Below, in pieces: positions 25,320-34,089 of a stretch of 64,000 nt of DNA; positions within the stretch are counted from its first letter, which is position 1; each line of letters begins with the position of its first letter. Source of the stretch: RUG11462 sp045649405. GTDB taxonomy: Bacteria > Bacillota > Clostridia > Oscillospirales > Acutalibacteraceae. Location of the stretch: the NCBI GenBank assembly GCA_045649405.1, contig JAZRPW010000016.1, positions 1 to 64,000 on the forward strand, in the 5' to 3' direction. Position numbers and translations under genes: made by a program. The notes below the pieces were generated by a model. The model had not been told where the DNA came from. It worked only from the letters and a program-made list of their open reading frames with translations, and did not search any database.

Positions 25320-25362
25320 ACGTGGTTACGGCGGAAAGAGTCATTTTCCCTTTCCTCCCACA
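25320..25362 (-). promoter_or_regulatory. L1-type binding site in the nusG-rplK spacer
   Basis: Minus strand: GTGGGAGGAAA, then TTTCCGCCGTAACCAC. It has the same two boxes as the rplK-rplA element, longer by one extra hairpin, and stands before the rplK ribosome site. Confidence 0.65.
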
Positions 25363-25420
25363 GAGGATTTCTCCTCCAGGGCATTTCGCCCATATAATAT
25401 GCGGCATTACCGCAGATTAT

Positions 25421-25939
25421 TTAAACAAGTTCAATTTGTGTAAGCTCCAATTCAACTGGAGTTTCACGACCGAACATAGAAAGAATAACCTTAACATAGT
25501 TTTTATCAGGTTCAATTTCATCAACAACACCGACAAATCCTTCCAAAGGACCATCGATAATATTAACATTATCACCAACTTTGAAGTTAACGATAATTTC
25601 GTTGTTTTCAACACCGAGTGCCTCTACCTCTTTATCAGATAAAGGGACTGGCGCTGTTGAAGAAGCACCTACAAAACCGGTTACACCACGAATGTTACGA
25701 ACGATAAACCACGATTCATCCGTTACAATCATTTTGACAAGAACATAACCAGGGAAAACTTTTCTCTCGTATTGACGTTCTTTGCCATCTTTAACCTCTG
25801 TTACGGTTTCGGTTGGGATTTTTACTTCATAGATATAATCTTGAAGTCCGCGGTTTTCAACGTTTTTTTCAATTGAATCCGCTACCTTATTTTCATAACC
25901 TGAATAGGTGTGAATTACATACCACTTAGGCTCTGACAT
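25421..25939 (-). CDS. nusG: transcription elongation/termination factor NusG
   Basis: 172 aa. N-terminal NGN domain (WYVIHTYSGYENKVADSIEK, FPGYVLVKM) and C-terminal KOW domain (FKVGDNVNIIDGPLEGFVGVVDEI). Binds RNA polymerase and affects pausing and coupling with ribosomes. Between secE and rplK, the standard order. Confidence 0.98.
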   Translation of the reverse strand: MSEPKWYVIHTYSGYENKVADSIEKNVENRGLQDYIYEVKIPTETVTEVKDGKERQYERKVFPGYVLVKMIVTDESWFIVRNIRGVTGFVGASSTAPVPLSDKEVEALGVENNEIIVNFKVGDNVNIIDGPLEGFVGVVDEIEPDKNYVKVILSMFGRETPVELELTQIELV

Positions 25940-25981
25940 TTAAGATTCATCCCTTTCTTTAAAACTTTTCGAACCCAATTA

Positions 25982-26701
25982 TTAGCCTTTCAAGCCAACA
26001 ATGAATTCTAACAATGATGCAAGACCGAAGTCAAGCAAGCAGATGTAAGCACCAACAATTGCACACATTACAACAACAACTAAGAAGTTTTTGAGCACTG
26101 TTGCTTTTGATGGCCAAACAATGTTTTTGATTTCTCTTTTGTAATCTTTAAAGAATCTTTTAATTCTTCTTGGAATAGTAATCTTTGTGCCATTTGATTC
26201 TAATACCTCAGAATTATCAGAAACTAACATTGATACTGTTGCAAGTACCATTACCACGCCTGCAGCAATTAATGCTAACAAGAATGGAAGTTCTTTTGTA
26301 ATTGACTCTGTTGCAATTACAAGGTCTTTTGCACCTTCAATGTATGTGCGTTTGTCGAAATACATTGTAACAGGATTTGCGAAATAAATCACACACATAT
26401 TAACGAATGCTGCAATTGAAAAACCAAATGAAGCATACTTAGCGCCTTTAACCTTAAAGTTTGTTGCTGCGAACACTAAAGTTAATGCATTAAGCAAAAA
26501 TGCGAACATGTACCAAGCACTTTTAAATGTGTTAACTTCTTGTCCCGCAACTGTTTGTTTTGAACTGAACGCTGACTCAAAACCTGTTAATGCGTATTCA
26601 CCAACATTTACAAAGTCAAAGAAGAACAATGTAATTGCTGCAATTGAACCAACACAAACGAGTGTTTTGAACAATGTTGCAAGTATTTTTGTATTCTTCA
26701 T
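25982..26701 (-). CDS. secE: SecE with a four-helix N-terminal membrane extension
   Basis: 239 aa; ordinary Gram-positive SecE is about 60-75 aa. The last 60 residues are SecE: amphipathic segment RFFKDYKREIKNIVWPS, then the single membrane helix. Upstream are about 175 residues with four further hydrophobic helices (about 8-30, 60-82, 86-108 and 138-162) of no recognised family. Position between rpmG and nusG, intact ribosome site and open frame argue for one real protein. SecE stabilises SecY in protein export. What the added helices do is unknown. Confidence 0.88.
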   Translation of the reverse strand: MKNTKILATLFKTLVCVGSIAAITLFFFDFVNVGEYALTGFESAFSSKQTVAGQEVNTFKSAWYMFAFLLNALTLVFAATNFKVKGAKYASFGFSIAAFVNMCVIYFANPVTMYFDKRTYIEGAKDLVIATESITKELPFLLALIAAGVVMVLATVSMLVSDNSEVLESNGTKITIPRRIKRFFKDYKREIKNIVWPSKATVLKNFLVVVVMCAIVGAYICLLDFGLASLLEFIVGLKG

Positions 26702-26712
26702 AACGCCACCTC

Positions 26713-26862
26713 TTACTTTGTTTCTTTATGAAGGGTGTGTTTTTTGCAGAATCTGCAATACTTGTTCATTTCAAGTCTGTCAGGGTCGTTCTTTTTGTTT
26801 TTGACTGTGTCATAATTGCGTTGTTTACATTCTGTACAAGCCAAAGTAATTTTTACTCTCAT
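26713..26862 (-). CDS. rpmG: 50S ribosomal protein L33
   Basis: 49 aa. Start MRVKITLACTECKQRNYDT, with GGAGG 8 nt upstream; the open frame continues 21 codons further but lacks conservation. Both zinc cysteine pairs (CTEC, CRFC) are kept, so this is the zinc-binding form. First gene of the operon. Confidence 0.95.
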   Translation of the reverse strand: MRVKITLACTECKQRNYDTVKNKKNDPDRLEMNKYCRFCKKHTLHKETK

Positions 26863-26956
26863 CACGGCACCTCCAGTTTGTTTTTGGATAATTTTTGCCT
26901 CCCTCACATGAACTTTTTTTGGCACATAAAAAAAGCCCTTTGTCAGAGGTAGAACT

Positions 26957-26986
26957 ATAATACCACATTTTACCCCTAAAGGTCAA
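26957..26986 (-). promoter_or_regulatory. promoter of the rpmG-secE-nusG-rplK-rplA operon
   Basis: Minus-strand TTGACC (26981-26986), 18 bp, TATTAT (26957-26962). The spacer 26863-27224 otherwise holds only the leader and the terminator at 27101. Confidence 0.75.
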
Positions 26987-27100
26987 GCATTTTTTTAAAA
27001 AATATTCAACTTTTTTTGAAATTTCGAGATATTGTGATGACATTTTACAACTAACACTAAATTATGTGTGTTTATGTGGCAAAACAAACCAATATCTATG

Positions 27101-27132
27101 AAAAAGCACACTATTAATATAGTGTGCTTTTT
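27101..27132 (-). terminator. terminator after the secreted protease gene
   Basis: AAAAAGCACACTAT paired with ATAGTGTGCTTTTT, about 90 nt past the protease stop; symmetric, so possibly bidirectional. Confidence 0.8.
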
Positions 27133-27224
27133 CGAAGTTCAAAGAAAATATTTTAGCTTAATTTTATTTCAAAGGAACGAAAATAGATAAACTAATATAT
27201 TCAAATCACCAACTTTTTTTCAAA

Positions 27225-28457
27225 CTACTGTCCAGTATACAATTCTAAATCAAAAGTTGCTAAAATAAAACCTGCTTTTGTCCAATAAGAGTGTGTGGAT
27301 GACTGCGAATTCAAAATGCCAACTACTGAGTTTTTAGCATAACCATTCTGTGCTGAACTTAGATATAAAGGCCCACCACTATCACCCTGTGCAACATTGC
27401 AAGTAGTTTCAATCAGTCTAGTAAGTGTAACGCCTGTATCTTCGTTACGACAAGTTACAGAACTATTGGTTATTTTTCCAGTTGTTCTTTCTGTTACATA
27501 ACCAAATTTTGCTACAGACATATTGTTCTCAATATCTGCAACTTTTACATAATCACTTATTCTATTATCGGTATTTCCGTCTATTGCCATCGAAGGACTA
27601 AAACTATTGTTAAAAGGAACGAAAGCAGCATCCATACTATCCGAATACTTCCATTTATACGGGAAGCCTATTGCTGTTCCTAGTGCATTGTGTAATATAT
27701 CACCCCTGGAAGCAACATGAGCAGCAGTTACTACACCGTATTCATTAGTATCTGGATCAAAAGCGTTAAAACCTGATGTGCCTTGATGCATCGAATTATA
27801 AACCCGTCTTCCTGGAAAAGAACGAGAAGCGCACTCTGTTATTTTTCCAGTTGTTTCAAATCTAACTGCATCTTCTTCAAACTCTTTAATGTTTTCTTTC
27901 AACAAATCTAATATGTCATCTTTAACGCCCAAATCGGCAACACCTATTCTTATTGAATTAAACTTATCGCCAGATGCAATTATACGAATATCGTATTTTT
28001 CCATATATGGTGTAAGAAAAGTTTGTAAATCATCAAGATAGTCTTGACTATACTTTACTTTTTTATAAATAACTGTCTGTTTATTTAGACCAGATGCCCT
28101 TAAAAGTTCTTCCATCTCTTTTACTTCTGTTGATGAATTCGCAGAAATATTTTCACCGTATTTCATATTCGAATCGTTATTATCCCACATCATAATTGTT
28201 AGATAACCATTTTCGTCATAATAAGTTTCATACTTTTTCAAAAGATTGTTTTCTTTCAAAACTTTTTCCTGCTTAGAACTTGTCATTGTATTATTTAATC
28301 TAGCCTTTTCTTCAAGTGAAATTGTCTCGCCATTTTCTATTACATCATCTTTGTCTAAACTTACTTCATTTGAAGTTAGAGCTAAAGAAATACAAGTTCC
28401 TTGAATCAATAAAGCAGCAACAATAACAAGCGATAAAATTTTAATTATTCTTTTCAT
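27225..28457 (-). CDS. secreted trypsin-like (S1 family) serine protease
   Basis: 410 aa. Signal peptide (1-27), a pro-region of about 190 residues rich in charged helices, then a chymotrypsin-fold domain with the full triad: His in VTAAHVA, Asp in SMDAAFVPF, Ser in AQGDSGGPLY. The layout resembles bacterial S1 proteases with an inhibitory pro-domain. It acts outside the cell; substrate unknown. It lies just downstream of an ECF sigma/anti-sigma pair and shares the sigma operon's promoter motif, so that sigma factor probably switches it on. GGAGG lies 6 nt before the ATG. Confidence 0.88.
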   Translation of the reverse strand: MKRIIKILSLVIVAALLIQGTCISLALTSNEVSLDKDDVIENGETISLEEKARLNNTMTSSKQEKVLKENNLLKKYETYYDENGYLTIMMWDNNDSNMKYGENISANSSTEVKEMEELLRASGLNKQTVIYKKVKYSQDYLDDLQTFLTPYMEKYDIRIIASGDKFNSIRIGVADLGVKDDILDLLKENIKEFEEDAVRFETTGKITECASRSFPGRRVYNSMHQGTSGFNAFDPDTNEYGVVTAAHVASRGDILHNALGTAIGFPYKWKYSDSMDAAFVPFNNSFSPSMAIDGNTDNRISDYVKVADIENNMSVAKFGYVTERTTGKITNSSVTCRNEDTGVTLTRLIETTCNVAQGDSGGPLYLSSAQNGYAKNSVVGILNSQSSTHSYWTKAGFILATFDLELYTGQ

Positions 28458-28474
28458 AATTCAACCTCCAAAAT

Positions 28475-28512
28475 AAAAAGTGTATAGAAAGGTTTTTACC
28501 CCTCTATACACT
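28475..28512 (-). terminator. hairpin with U run in the protease leader
   Basis: Ten perfect pairs (28479-28488 with 28503-28512) followed on the minus strand by TTTTTATTTT and then directly the protease ribosome site. It can end the sigma/anti-sigma transcript, but it also lies at the very start of the protease mRNA. Confidence 0.7.
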
Positions 28513-28540
28513 CAAACAACTTTACAAGTGAAATTTGACA
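28511..28540 (-). promoter_or_regulatory. ECF-type promoter of the protease gene
   Basis: Minus strand TGTCAAATTT (28531-28540), 13 bp, GTTTGAG (28511-28517). Same two boxes and spacing as the promoter of the sigma operon at 29676-29705. Confidence 0.65.
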
Positions 28541-29101
28541 TTATTTTTGCAATTTTAGCGAATTGTACAACTTTATTAACTCTTTTTCGGTTAATTTGCC
28601 TGAAATTTCAAATACATATTCATCTTTAATAGCAATTATTTTATTATATTCATCTGCTTTTTCAAAAACAATTTCTTCGTTTTTCAAATTTTTTTCATTA
28701 TACTTATCTCTTTTGTACTGTTTTAAAATCACTCGCTTTGAGTTGAAATTATAAATTGTTTTTATATAGTCTTCGAGTTCAATTGTAGAAACTTCTTTGA
28801 GTTCTAATCCGTATCTATTTTCAATTTTTTCATAAGTATCGCTCGCGACATAAGTAACTATGATCGAAGAATCTCTTTGTGAAAACAAATTATCAATTAC
28901 CATTTTAACTCCTAAAGGTATAATCAAAACAAATAAAATCGCTGCAACATAATAAAAAAATTTTTTCTTTTGTTTAGTTTTCAATGCCTTTTCTTTAAAA
29001 TTCGATGCAAAGCCTGTATCAGGAATTTTCGAAGGAATATCTTTTAAAAGCACTTCTTCATATGTTTCTTCTAATGCTCTTTTCAATATGTTTTTATTCA
29101 T
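28541..29101 (-). CDS. membrane anti-sigma-like protein with DUF4367-type outer domain
   Basis: 186 aa. Cytosolic N-terminus (1-48), one membrane helix (about 50-70, FFYYVAAILFVLIIPLGVKMV), then an outer domain ending in the DUF4367-like pattern IAIKDEYVFEISGKLTEKELIKL. Its start overlaps the sigma-factor gene by 8 nt. Such pairs hold the sigma factor at the membrane until a signal arrives. No zinc motif (HxxxCxxC) is present, so it is not a classic ZAS anti-sigma. The function is inferred from topology and gene order. Confidence 0.75.
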   Translation of the reverse strand: MNKNILKRALEETYEEVLLKDIPSKIPDTGFASNFKEKALKTKQKKKFFYYVAAILFVLIIPLGVKMVIDNLFSQRDSSIIVTYVASDTYEKIENRYGLELKEVSTIELEDYIKTIYNFNSKRVILKQYKRDKYNEKNLKNEEIVFEKADEYNKIIAIKDEYVFEISGKLTEKELIKLYNSLKLQK

Positions 29102-29645
29102 TGTTTAACTCCTTTTCAATATATTTAGCTAATATTTTCTTCGCACGATGGTATCGCTGATATGTTGTAGCATTTGTTAGCGACAAAATTCCTGAAATTT
29201 TATTCAAAGGTAAATCCTCGTAAAACTTCAAATAAATTATCTCATAATAGTGTCTTGGCAATGACAACAATGCTTTTTTATAAGCTAAAAACAATTCATT
29301 TCCATCTACTTCTTTTTGAATATTATCAATAGAAAAATTGTCTTCACCGATATCTTCAATATAAAATGCTTTGGTTTTATTTTGTTTGGTTTTCATTGTA
29401 ATGCATGTATTTGTTGCTACTGTAGAAACGAACGCCTTAGTTTTTTTGCTTTTCACTACATCAACACAGTCAATATTTTCAATCAACTTATGCAGAGTTT
29501 CATATACTGCATCTTCAACATCTTGCTCACAACTAAAAAAACCTGAAGCAATGTAATACATCAATTTTATGTATTCTTGATAAAGACTTTTTATTTTTTC
29601 TTCTCTTTTGTCTCTATCGTTCCCTAAATCAAAGCCAGTTAACAT
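29094..29645 (-). CDS. ECF-type RNA polymerase sigma factor (cassette A)
   Basis: 183 aa. Region 2 around residues 18-80 (LYQEYIKLMYYIASGFFSCEQDVEDAVYETL) and region 4 at 125-180 (LPRHYYEIIYLKFYEDLPLNKISGIL, helix-turn-helix). Directs transcription of a small regulon; the repeated promoter motif predicts its own operon and the adjacent protease. Ribosome site GAGGAG lies 6 nt before the ATG. First gene of sigma, anti-sigma. Confidence 0.88.
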   Translation of the reverse strand: MLTGFDLGNDRDKREEKIKSLYQEYIKLMYYIASGFFSCEQDVEDAVYETLHKLIENIDCVDVVKSKKTKAFVSTVATNTCITMKTKQNKTKAFYIEDIGEDNFSIDNIQKEVDGNELFLAYKKALLSLPRHYYEIIYLKFYEDLPLNKISGILSLTNATTYQRYHRAKKILAKYIEKELNNE

Positions 29646-29675
29646 TTTTACTCCTCTATATTATTTATCTATAAA

Positions 29676-29705
29676 CTATAACTAAAACAACCTGCAAATT
29701 TGACA
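29676..29705 (-). promoter_or_regulatory. autoregulatory ECF-type promoter of cassette A
   Basis: Minus strand TGTCAAATTT (29696-29705), 13 bp, GTTATAG (29676-29682). Matches the protease promoter box for box. Confidence 0.65.
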
Positions 29706-29714
29706 CGAATTTTC

Positions 29715-29748
29715 AAAAAAAGTGTTTCGCAATTGCAAAACACTTTTT
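29715..29748 (-). terminator. terminator after glgD
   Basis: AGTGTTTTGC-AATT-GCGAAACACT on the minus strand, followed by seven T; one U-G pair makes it better on this strand. Confidence 0.85.
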
Positions 29749-29751
29749 ATC

Positions 29752-30846
29752 TTAAACTGTTAAATTCTTACCAATTACCATTGGAAATGTGCGACAACCC
29801 ATTAATGTTCTGCCATCTTTGAACACAACGTTCTTGTCAGCAATTACATAATTAAGCTCTGTGTTATCCCCAATTTCACAAGCTTGCATAATAATGCAGT
29901 TTTCAACCTTTGCACCTTTGCCGATTTTTACGCCTCTGAAGATGATTGAGTTTTTAACTTCACCTTCAATTACGCAACCTTCACCAACGAGTGAATTTTC
30001 AACCTTTGAATTAAAGCCGTATTTTGTTGGCATTTCATCACGAAGTTTTGTGTAAACCGGTGCATCAGGATTAAACAACTCACTTCTAACTTCTTTGTTA
30101 AGCAAATCCATATTAATTTCAAAGAAGTCGCTAACGCTTGAAACCATTTTTGCATAACCTTCAACTTCATAGCAAGCAATGTTAAGTGAGTCTGCTTTTC
30201 TGTGGAAGATGTCAACAATCAAATCGGTGTAATTGTGAGTTGATGCTTCTTTTACAAGTCCTATCAACAACTCTCTTGAAATTACAAAGGTTTCAAGATA
30301 ACCATTTTTATCAGCTGTTGTTGGAGTTTTGTTAAACGCCTTTGCTCTTTTGTCTTCTATATTAATATAAGTAGCTGTTTCTTCATCTTTTTTATAAGCA
30401 ACTGTGATATCAGCGCCTTTTGCAATATGATAATCTACCAAATCTTCAACTGAATAATTTGAAACAACGTGTGCGTCAGAAACAACAACATATTCTTCAT
30501 TAGCATAATAAAGATAATCAAGCGCACCATTTAACGCATCAATTCTATCTTTATACATACCAGCATTTGCAAGAGCATATGGTGTGAGCATTGTGATACC
30601 ACCGTTTTTGCGCGCTAAATCCCAAGGTCTACCACTTCCAATATGGTCTGCAAGTGATTTGAAGTTTTGTTTTGTGATAAGACCAACCTTTGAAATGCCT
30701 GCGTTTACAAAGGCAGACAAAGGAAAGTCAACAAGACGATATCTGCCACCAAAAGGCACAGAACTTAACGCTCTGATAGAAGTAAGGTCATTCAAATCAA
30801 CATCGTTAGAATTTCCAAAAATTATTCCCATTACATTTGTCAACAT
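29752..30846 (-). CDS. glgD: glucose-1-phosphate adenylyltransferase subunit GlgD
   Basis: 364 aa. Nucleotidyltransferase fold, but with MGIIFGNSNDVDLNDLTSIR at the start in place of the GGxGxRL loop of active GlgC, as is typical for GlgD, the non-catalytic partner. A left-handed beta-helix forms the C-terminal part (EGEVKNSIIFRGVKIGKGAKV). It combines with GlgC to make ADP-glucose for glycogen. Start at MLTNVMG, with AGGAGG 7 nt upstream; a longer frame of 32 codons lies inside the intergenic region and glgC. Confidence 0.93.
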   Translation of the reverse strand: MLTNVMGIIFGNSNDVDLNDLTSIRALSSVPFGGRYRLVDFPLSAFVNAGISKVGLITKQNFKSLADHIGSGRPWDLARKNGGITMLTPYALANAGMYKDRIDALNGALDYLYYANEEYVVVSDAHVVSNYSVEDLVDYHIAKGADITVAYKKDEETATYINIEDKRAKAFNKTPTTADKNGYLETFVISRELLIGLVKEASTHNYTDLIVDIFHRKADSLNIACYEVEGYAKMVSSVSDFFEINMDLLNKEVRSELFNPDAPVYTKLRDEMPTKYGFNSKVENSLVGEGCVIEGEVKNSIIFRGVKIGKGAKVENCIIMQACEIGDNTELNYVIADKNVVFKDGRTLMGCRTFPMVIGKNLTV

Positions 30847-30860
30847 TTGTCTTACCTCCT

Positions 30861-32060
30861 TTACGCCTCTACCATTTCTTTTGGCAAAATGGTTGTATTT
30901 TCTTTTACAACATAATCCGGGCCGATTATGGTAATGCCCCAATTATCAATATCATTTTTAAAGTTTTCAGGGCTGTCGCCAACCTTTGCGCCAGACTCAA
31001 CAACTGCGTTTTGTGCAACAATTGAATATTTTACAACTGCGCCTTTTTTGATTTTTGCGCCTGGCATAATTACTGAATAACTAACCTCTGCGCCTTCTTC
31101 AACCTCTGCGCCTGAGAACAAAACAGAGTCATAAACATTGCCGTAAACTTCGCAACCATCAGAAATGAGTGAGTTTTGAATTGTTGCGGTGTCTGCAACA
31201 AAGTGTGGTGGCAAAGCTTTGTTTCTAGCGTAAATTCTCCATTTTTTATCATCAAGGTCAAGCGGAATGTTTGGATTCAAAATGTCCATATTAGCATCCC
31301 ACAAACTGTCAATTGTACCAACGTCTTTCCAGTAACCATCAAACTCATAAGCAAAAAGTTTTTTGCCATCATTAAGCATAAGAGGAATGATGTTTTTACC
31401 AAAGTCGTTTGAAGAATTTTCATCTTCTTCATCTTGAATGAGATATTTTTTAAGGTCTTCCCAATTAAAAATGTAAACACCCATTGAAGCTTTGTTTGAT
31501 TTTGGGTTTGCAGGTTTTTCTTCAAACTCATAAACGCTGTTATCTTCATTAGTATTCATAATACCAAATCTTGGCGCTTCTTCCATTGGCACATTCATTA
31601 CTGCAATTGTGCAAGCAGCGTCGTGCTCTTTATGATATTTAATCATTTTAGCGTAATCCATTTTATAAATATGGTCGCCAGAAAGAATAAGTACATATTT
31701 TGGATTGTAATTTTCAATGTAAGGAATGTTTTGATAAATAGCATTAGCAGTACCTGTGTACCAGTCTGTACCAACCTTTTTTTGATAAGGAGGCAAAATG
31801 CTAACGCCACCATTCATTCTATCTAAATCCCAAGGTGCGCCTGAGCCAATGTAACTGTTCAATTCAAGTGGTTGATATTGAGTTAAAACACCAACTGTTT
31901 CAATGCCTGAATTAATGCAGTTTGAAAGTGGAAAGTCAATAATTCTATACTTGCCACCAAATGGAATTGCAGGTTTTGCAACTTTGCGTGTTAATACTCC
32001 TAAACGGCTACCTTCGCCACCTGCAAGAAGCATTGCAACACATTCAATTTTTCTTTTCAT
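30861..32060 (-). CDS. glgC: glucose-1-phosphate adenylyltransferase, catalytic subunit
   Basis: 399 aa. MLLAGGEGSRLGVLT (catalytic loop), KPAIPFGGKYRIIDFPLSN, GSGAPWDLDR, SGDHIYKMDY and a C-terminal beta-helix. Makes ADP-glucose from ATP and glucose-1-phosphate, the first step of glycogen synthesis. Second of three genes glgB-glgC-glgD read in one direction; no glycogen synthase gene (glgA) is in the cluster. AGGAGA lies 7 nt before the ATG. Confidence 0.96.
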   Translation of the reverse strand: MKRKIECVAMLLAGGEGSRLGVLTRKVAKPAIPFGGKYRIIDFPLSNCINSGIETVGVLTQYQPLELNSYIGSGAPWDLDRMNGGVSILPPYQKKVGTDWYTGTANAIYQNIPYIENYNPKYVLILSGDHIYKMDYAKMIKYHKEHDAACTIAVMNVPMEEAPRFGIMNTNEDNSVYEFEEKPANPKSNKASMGVYIFNWEDLKKYLIQDEEDENSSNDFGKNIIPLMLNDGKKLFAYEFDGYWKDVGTIDSLWDANMDILNPNIPLDLDDKKWRIYARNKALPPHFVADTATIQNSLISDGCEVYGNVYDSVLFSGAEVEEGAEVSYSVIMPGAKIKKGAVVKYSIVAQNAVVESGAKVGDSPENFKNDIDNWGITIIGPDYVVKENTTILPKEMVEA

Positions 32061-32096
32061 AAGTCTATCTCCTAATTTTATAGAAATTATAAATTG

Positions 32097-34055
32097 TTAA
32101 ACCTTTGCTAACGCTTTTTTCTTTTTTGACTTTTTGACAATTGGTGAACTGTGCTCAAGATAAATTGCACTAAGTGGGGCTAAGTCTAATTCAATTGAAT
32201 AGTCAAGGCCGTGCACTGGTTTGTTTTCGGCTTTGTAAGATTTAATTTTAACCAAATCTTCGCCACCAAACTCTTTTTCATCTGTGTTGAACACAACATT
32301 ATAAGTGCCAGGTTTTGGCACACCAATTCTATATTTTTCTCTTCTTACCGGAACAAAATTGCAAACTGTGATAATTTCTTTTTTCTTGTTATCAATTCTG
32401 CGAAAAGCAATAACGCTTTGCTCATTGTCATCGGCAGAAATCCAAGAAAAACCTTCCCAAGAACAGTCATTTTGCCAAAGTGCCGGTGTCTCTTTATAAA
32501 ATTTATTCAACGCTTTTACAAATGTTTGTGTTTGCGCGTGAATTTCATAATCAAACAACAACCAATCAAGTTGTTTTTCATAATTCCACTCAATAAACTG
32601 AGCAAATTCTTGCCCCATGAATGTGAGTTTTTTGCCTGGGTGGGCCATCATATAAGTGTAAAAAGTTCTAAGATTTTTAAACTTGTCGTGGTAAAGCCCC
32701 GGCATTTTGCTAATCATTGAGCATTTTCCATGCACAACCTCATCGTGAGAAAGTGGCAAAATAAAATTCTCAGAAAACGCATAGAAAAAGCTAAATGTTA
32801 ATTTGCTGTGGTTATCTTTTCTAAACAATGGGTCAAGTGACATATATTTTATCATATCATTCATCCAACCCATATTCCATTTAAAGTTGAATGCCAAACC
32901 ACCGTCTTCGCCTGGTTTTGTAACATTTGGCCAAGCGCTTGACTCTTCAGCAATCATTAAAACATTAGGAAAATCACTAAGCACTGCTTTGTTAAGTTTT
33001 CTTAAAAATGCAATTGCCTCTAAATTTTCATTGCCACCATATTCATTTGTTGTGCAGTCACATTCATCTTTACAATAATTTAAATAAACCATTGACGACA
33101 CGGCATCAACCCTAATGCCATCAATGTGGTATTCTTTAATCCAGTAATAAGCATTTGAAACAAGGAAAGAAATGACTTCATTTTTGCCCCAGTCAAACAC
33201 CATTGTGCCCCATTGTTTCATTTCGCCTTTTCTAGGGTCTGCATATTCATATAAAGGCGAACCATCAAAACGACGAAGTCCGTGGGCATCTCTTGTGAAA
33301 TGCGCTGGCACCCAATCCATTATGACACCAATGCCTTTTTTGTGACAAATGTCAACAAACTTCATAAAATCTTTTGGCGTGCCATAACGAGAAGTTGGCG
33401 CATAGTAACCTGTTACTTGGTAACCCCAAGAGCCATCAAACGGATGCTCAAGCACCGGCAACAACTCAATGTGGGTGTAACCCATTTCAACGCAGTAACT
33501 TGACAACTCTTCGCCAAGTTTCACATAATCATAAAAACTATCATCTTCATTTTTACGCCAAGAGCCCAAATGCACTTCATAAATATTAACAGGAGAAGAA
33601 AAAACATCAGTTTTCTCACGCTTTTTCATATAAGCGGCATCGCTCCATTTAAAGCCATTAATATCATAAACCTTTGAAGCAGTAAGTGGTCGAGTTTCGC
33701 TATGAAAAGCATAAGGGTCGGCTCTGTAAAGTTTTTCGCCTTCAGACGTGTCATTCGGCACAATACAATATTTATAAGAATCAAACTCTTTAACGCCTTT
33801 TATGAATTTGCAAAAAACTTCTTCGTCTTCGCTTTTTTCCATAACATCGGCAGTGTCATTCCAGTCATTAAACGAGCCAACAACCGAAACAGAAACCGCA
33901 TCAGGCGCCCAAACTCTAAACATTACACCCTGTTCGCCATCAACTTCTACAAAGTGCGCACCCAAATATTCATAAGCACGGTTTGATGTGCCTTGATGAA
34001 AATAATAAGGCGCTAAATCTTCATTTGAGTTTGTCTTTTTTTGAATTTCTGACAT
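32097..34055 (-). CDS. glgB: 1,4-alpha-glucan branching enzyme
   Basis: 652 aa. N-terminal CBM48 domain (GVMFRVWAPDAVSVSVVGSF, NDW), then a GH13 barrel with VMDWVPAHF, the nucleophile region DGIRVDAVSSM, LMIAEESSAWP (acid/base Glu) and LPLSHDEVVHGK. Adds alpha-1,6 branches to glycogen in the cytosol. Start at MSEIQKKTN, with GGAGG 5 nt upstream; a TTG four codons earlier is the ribosome site itself. Confidence 0.97.
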   Translation of the reverse strand: MSEIQKKTNSNEDLAPYYFHQGTSNRAYEYLGAHFVEVDGEQGVMFRVWAPDAVSVSVVGSFNDWNDTADVMEKSEDEEVFCKFIKGVKEFDSYKYCIVPNDTSEGEKLYRADPYAFHSETRPLTASKVYDINGFKWSDAAYMKKREKTDVFSSPVNIYEVHLGSWRKNEDDSFYDYVKLGEELSSYCVEMGYTHIELLPVLEHPFDGSWGYQVTGYYAPTSRYGTPKDFMKFVDICHKKGIGVIMDWVPAHFTRDAHGLRRFDGSPLYEYADPRKGEMKQWGTMVFDWGKNEVISFLVSNAYYWIKEYHIDGIRVDAVSSMVYLNYCKDECDCTTNEYGGNENLEAIAFLRKLNKAVLSDFPNVLMIAEESSAWPNVTKPGEDGGLAFNFKWNMGWMNDMIKYMSLDPLFRKDNHSKLTFSFFYAFSENFILPLSHDEVVHGKCSMISKMPGLYHDKFKNLRTFYTYMMAHPGKKLTFMGQEFAQFIEWNYEKQLDWLLFDYEIHAQTQTFVKALNKFYKETPALWQNDCSWEGFSWISADDNEQSVIAFRRIDNKKKEIITVCNFVPVRREKYRIGVPKPGTYNVVFNTDEKEFGGEDLVKIKSYKAENKPVHGLDYSIELDLAPLSAIYLEHSSPIVKKSKKKKALAKV

Positions 34056-34089
34056 ATTCCCCTCCAAAAAAGATTGTCTGCTTTTAGTT

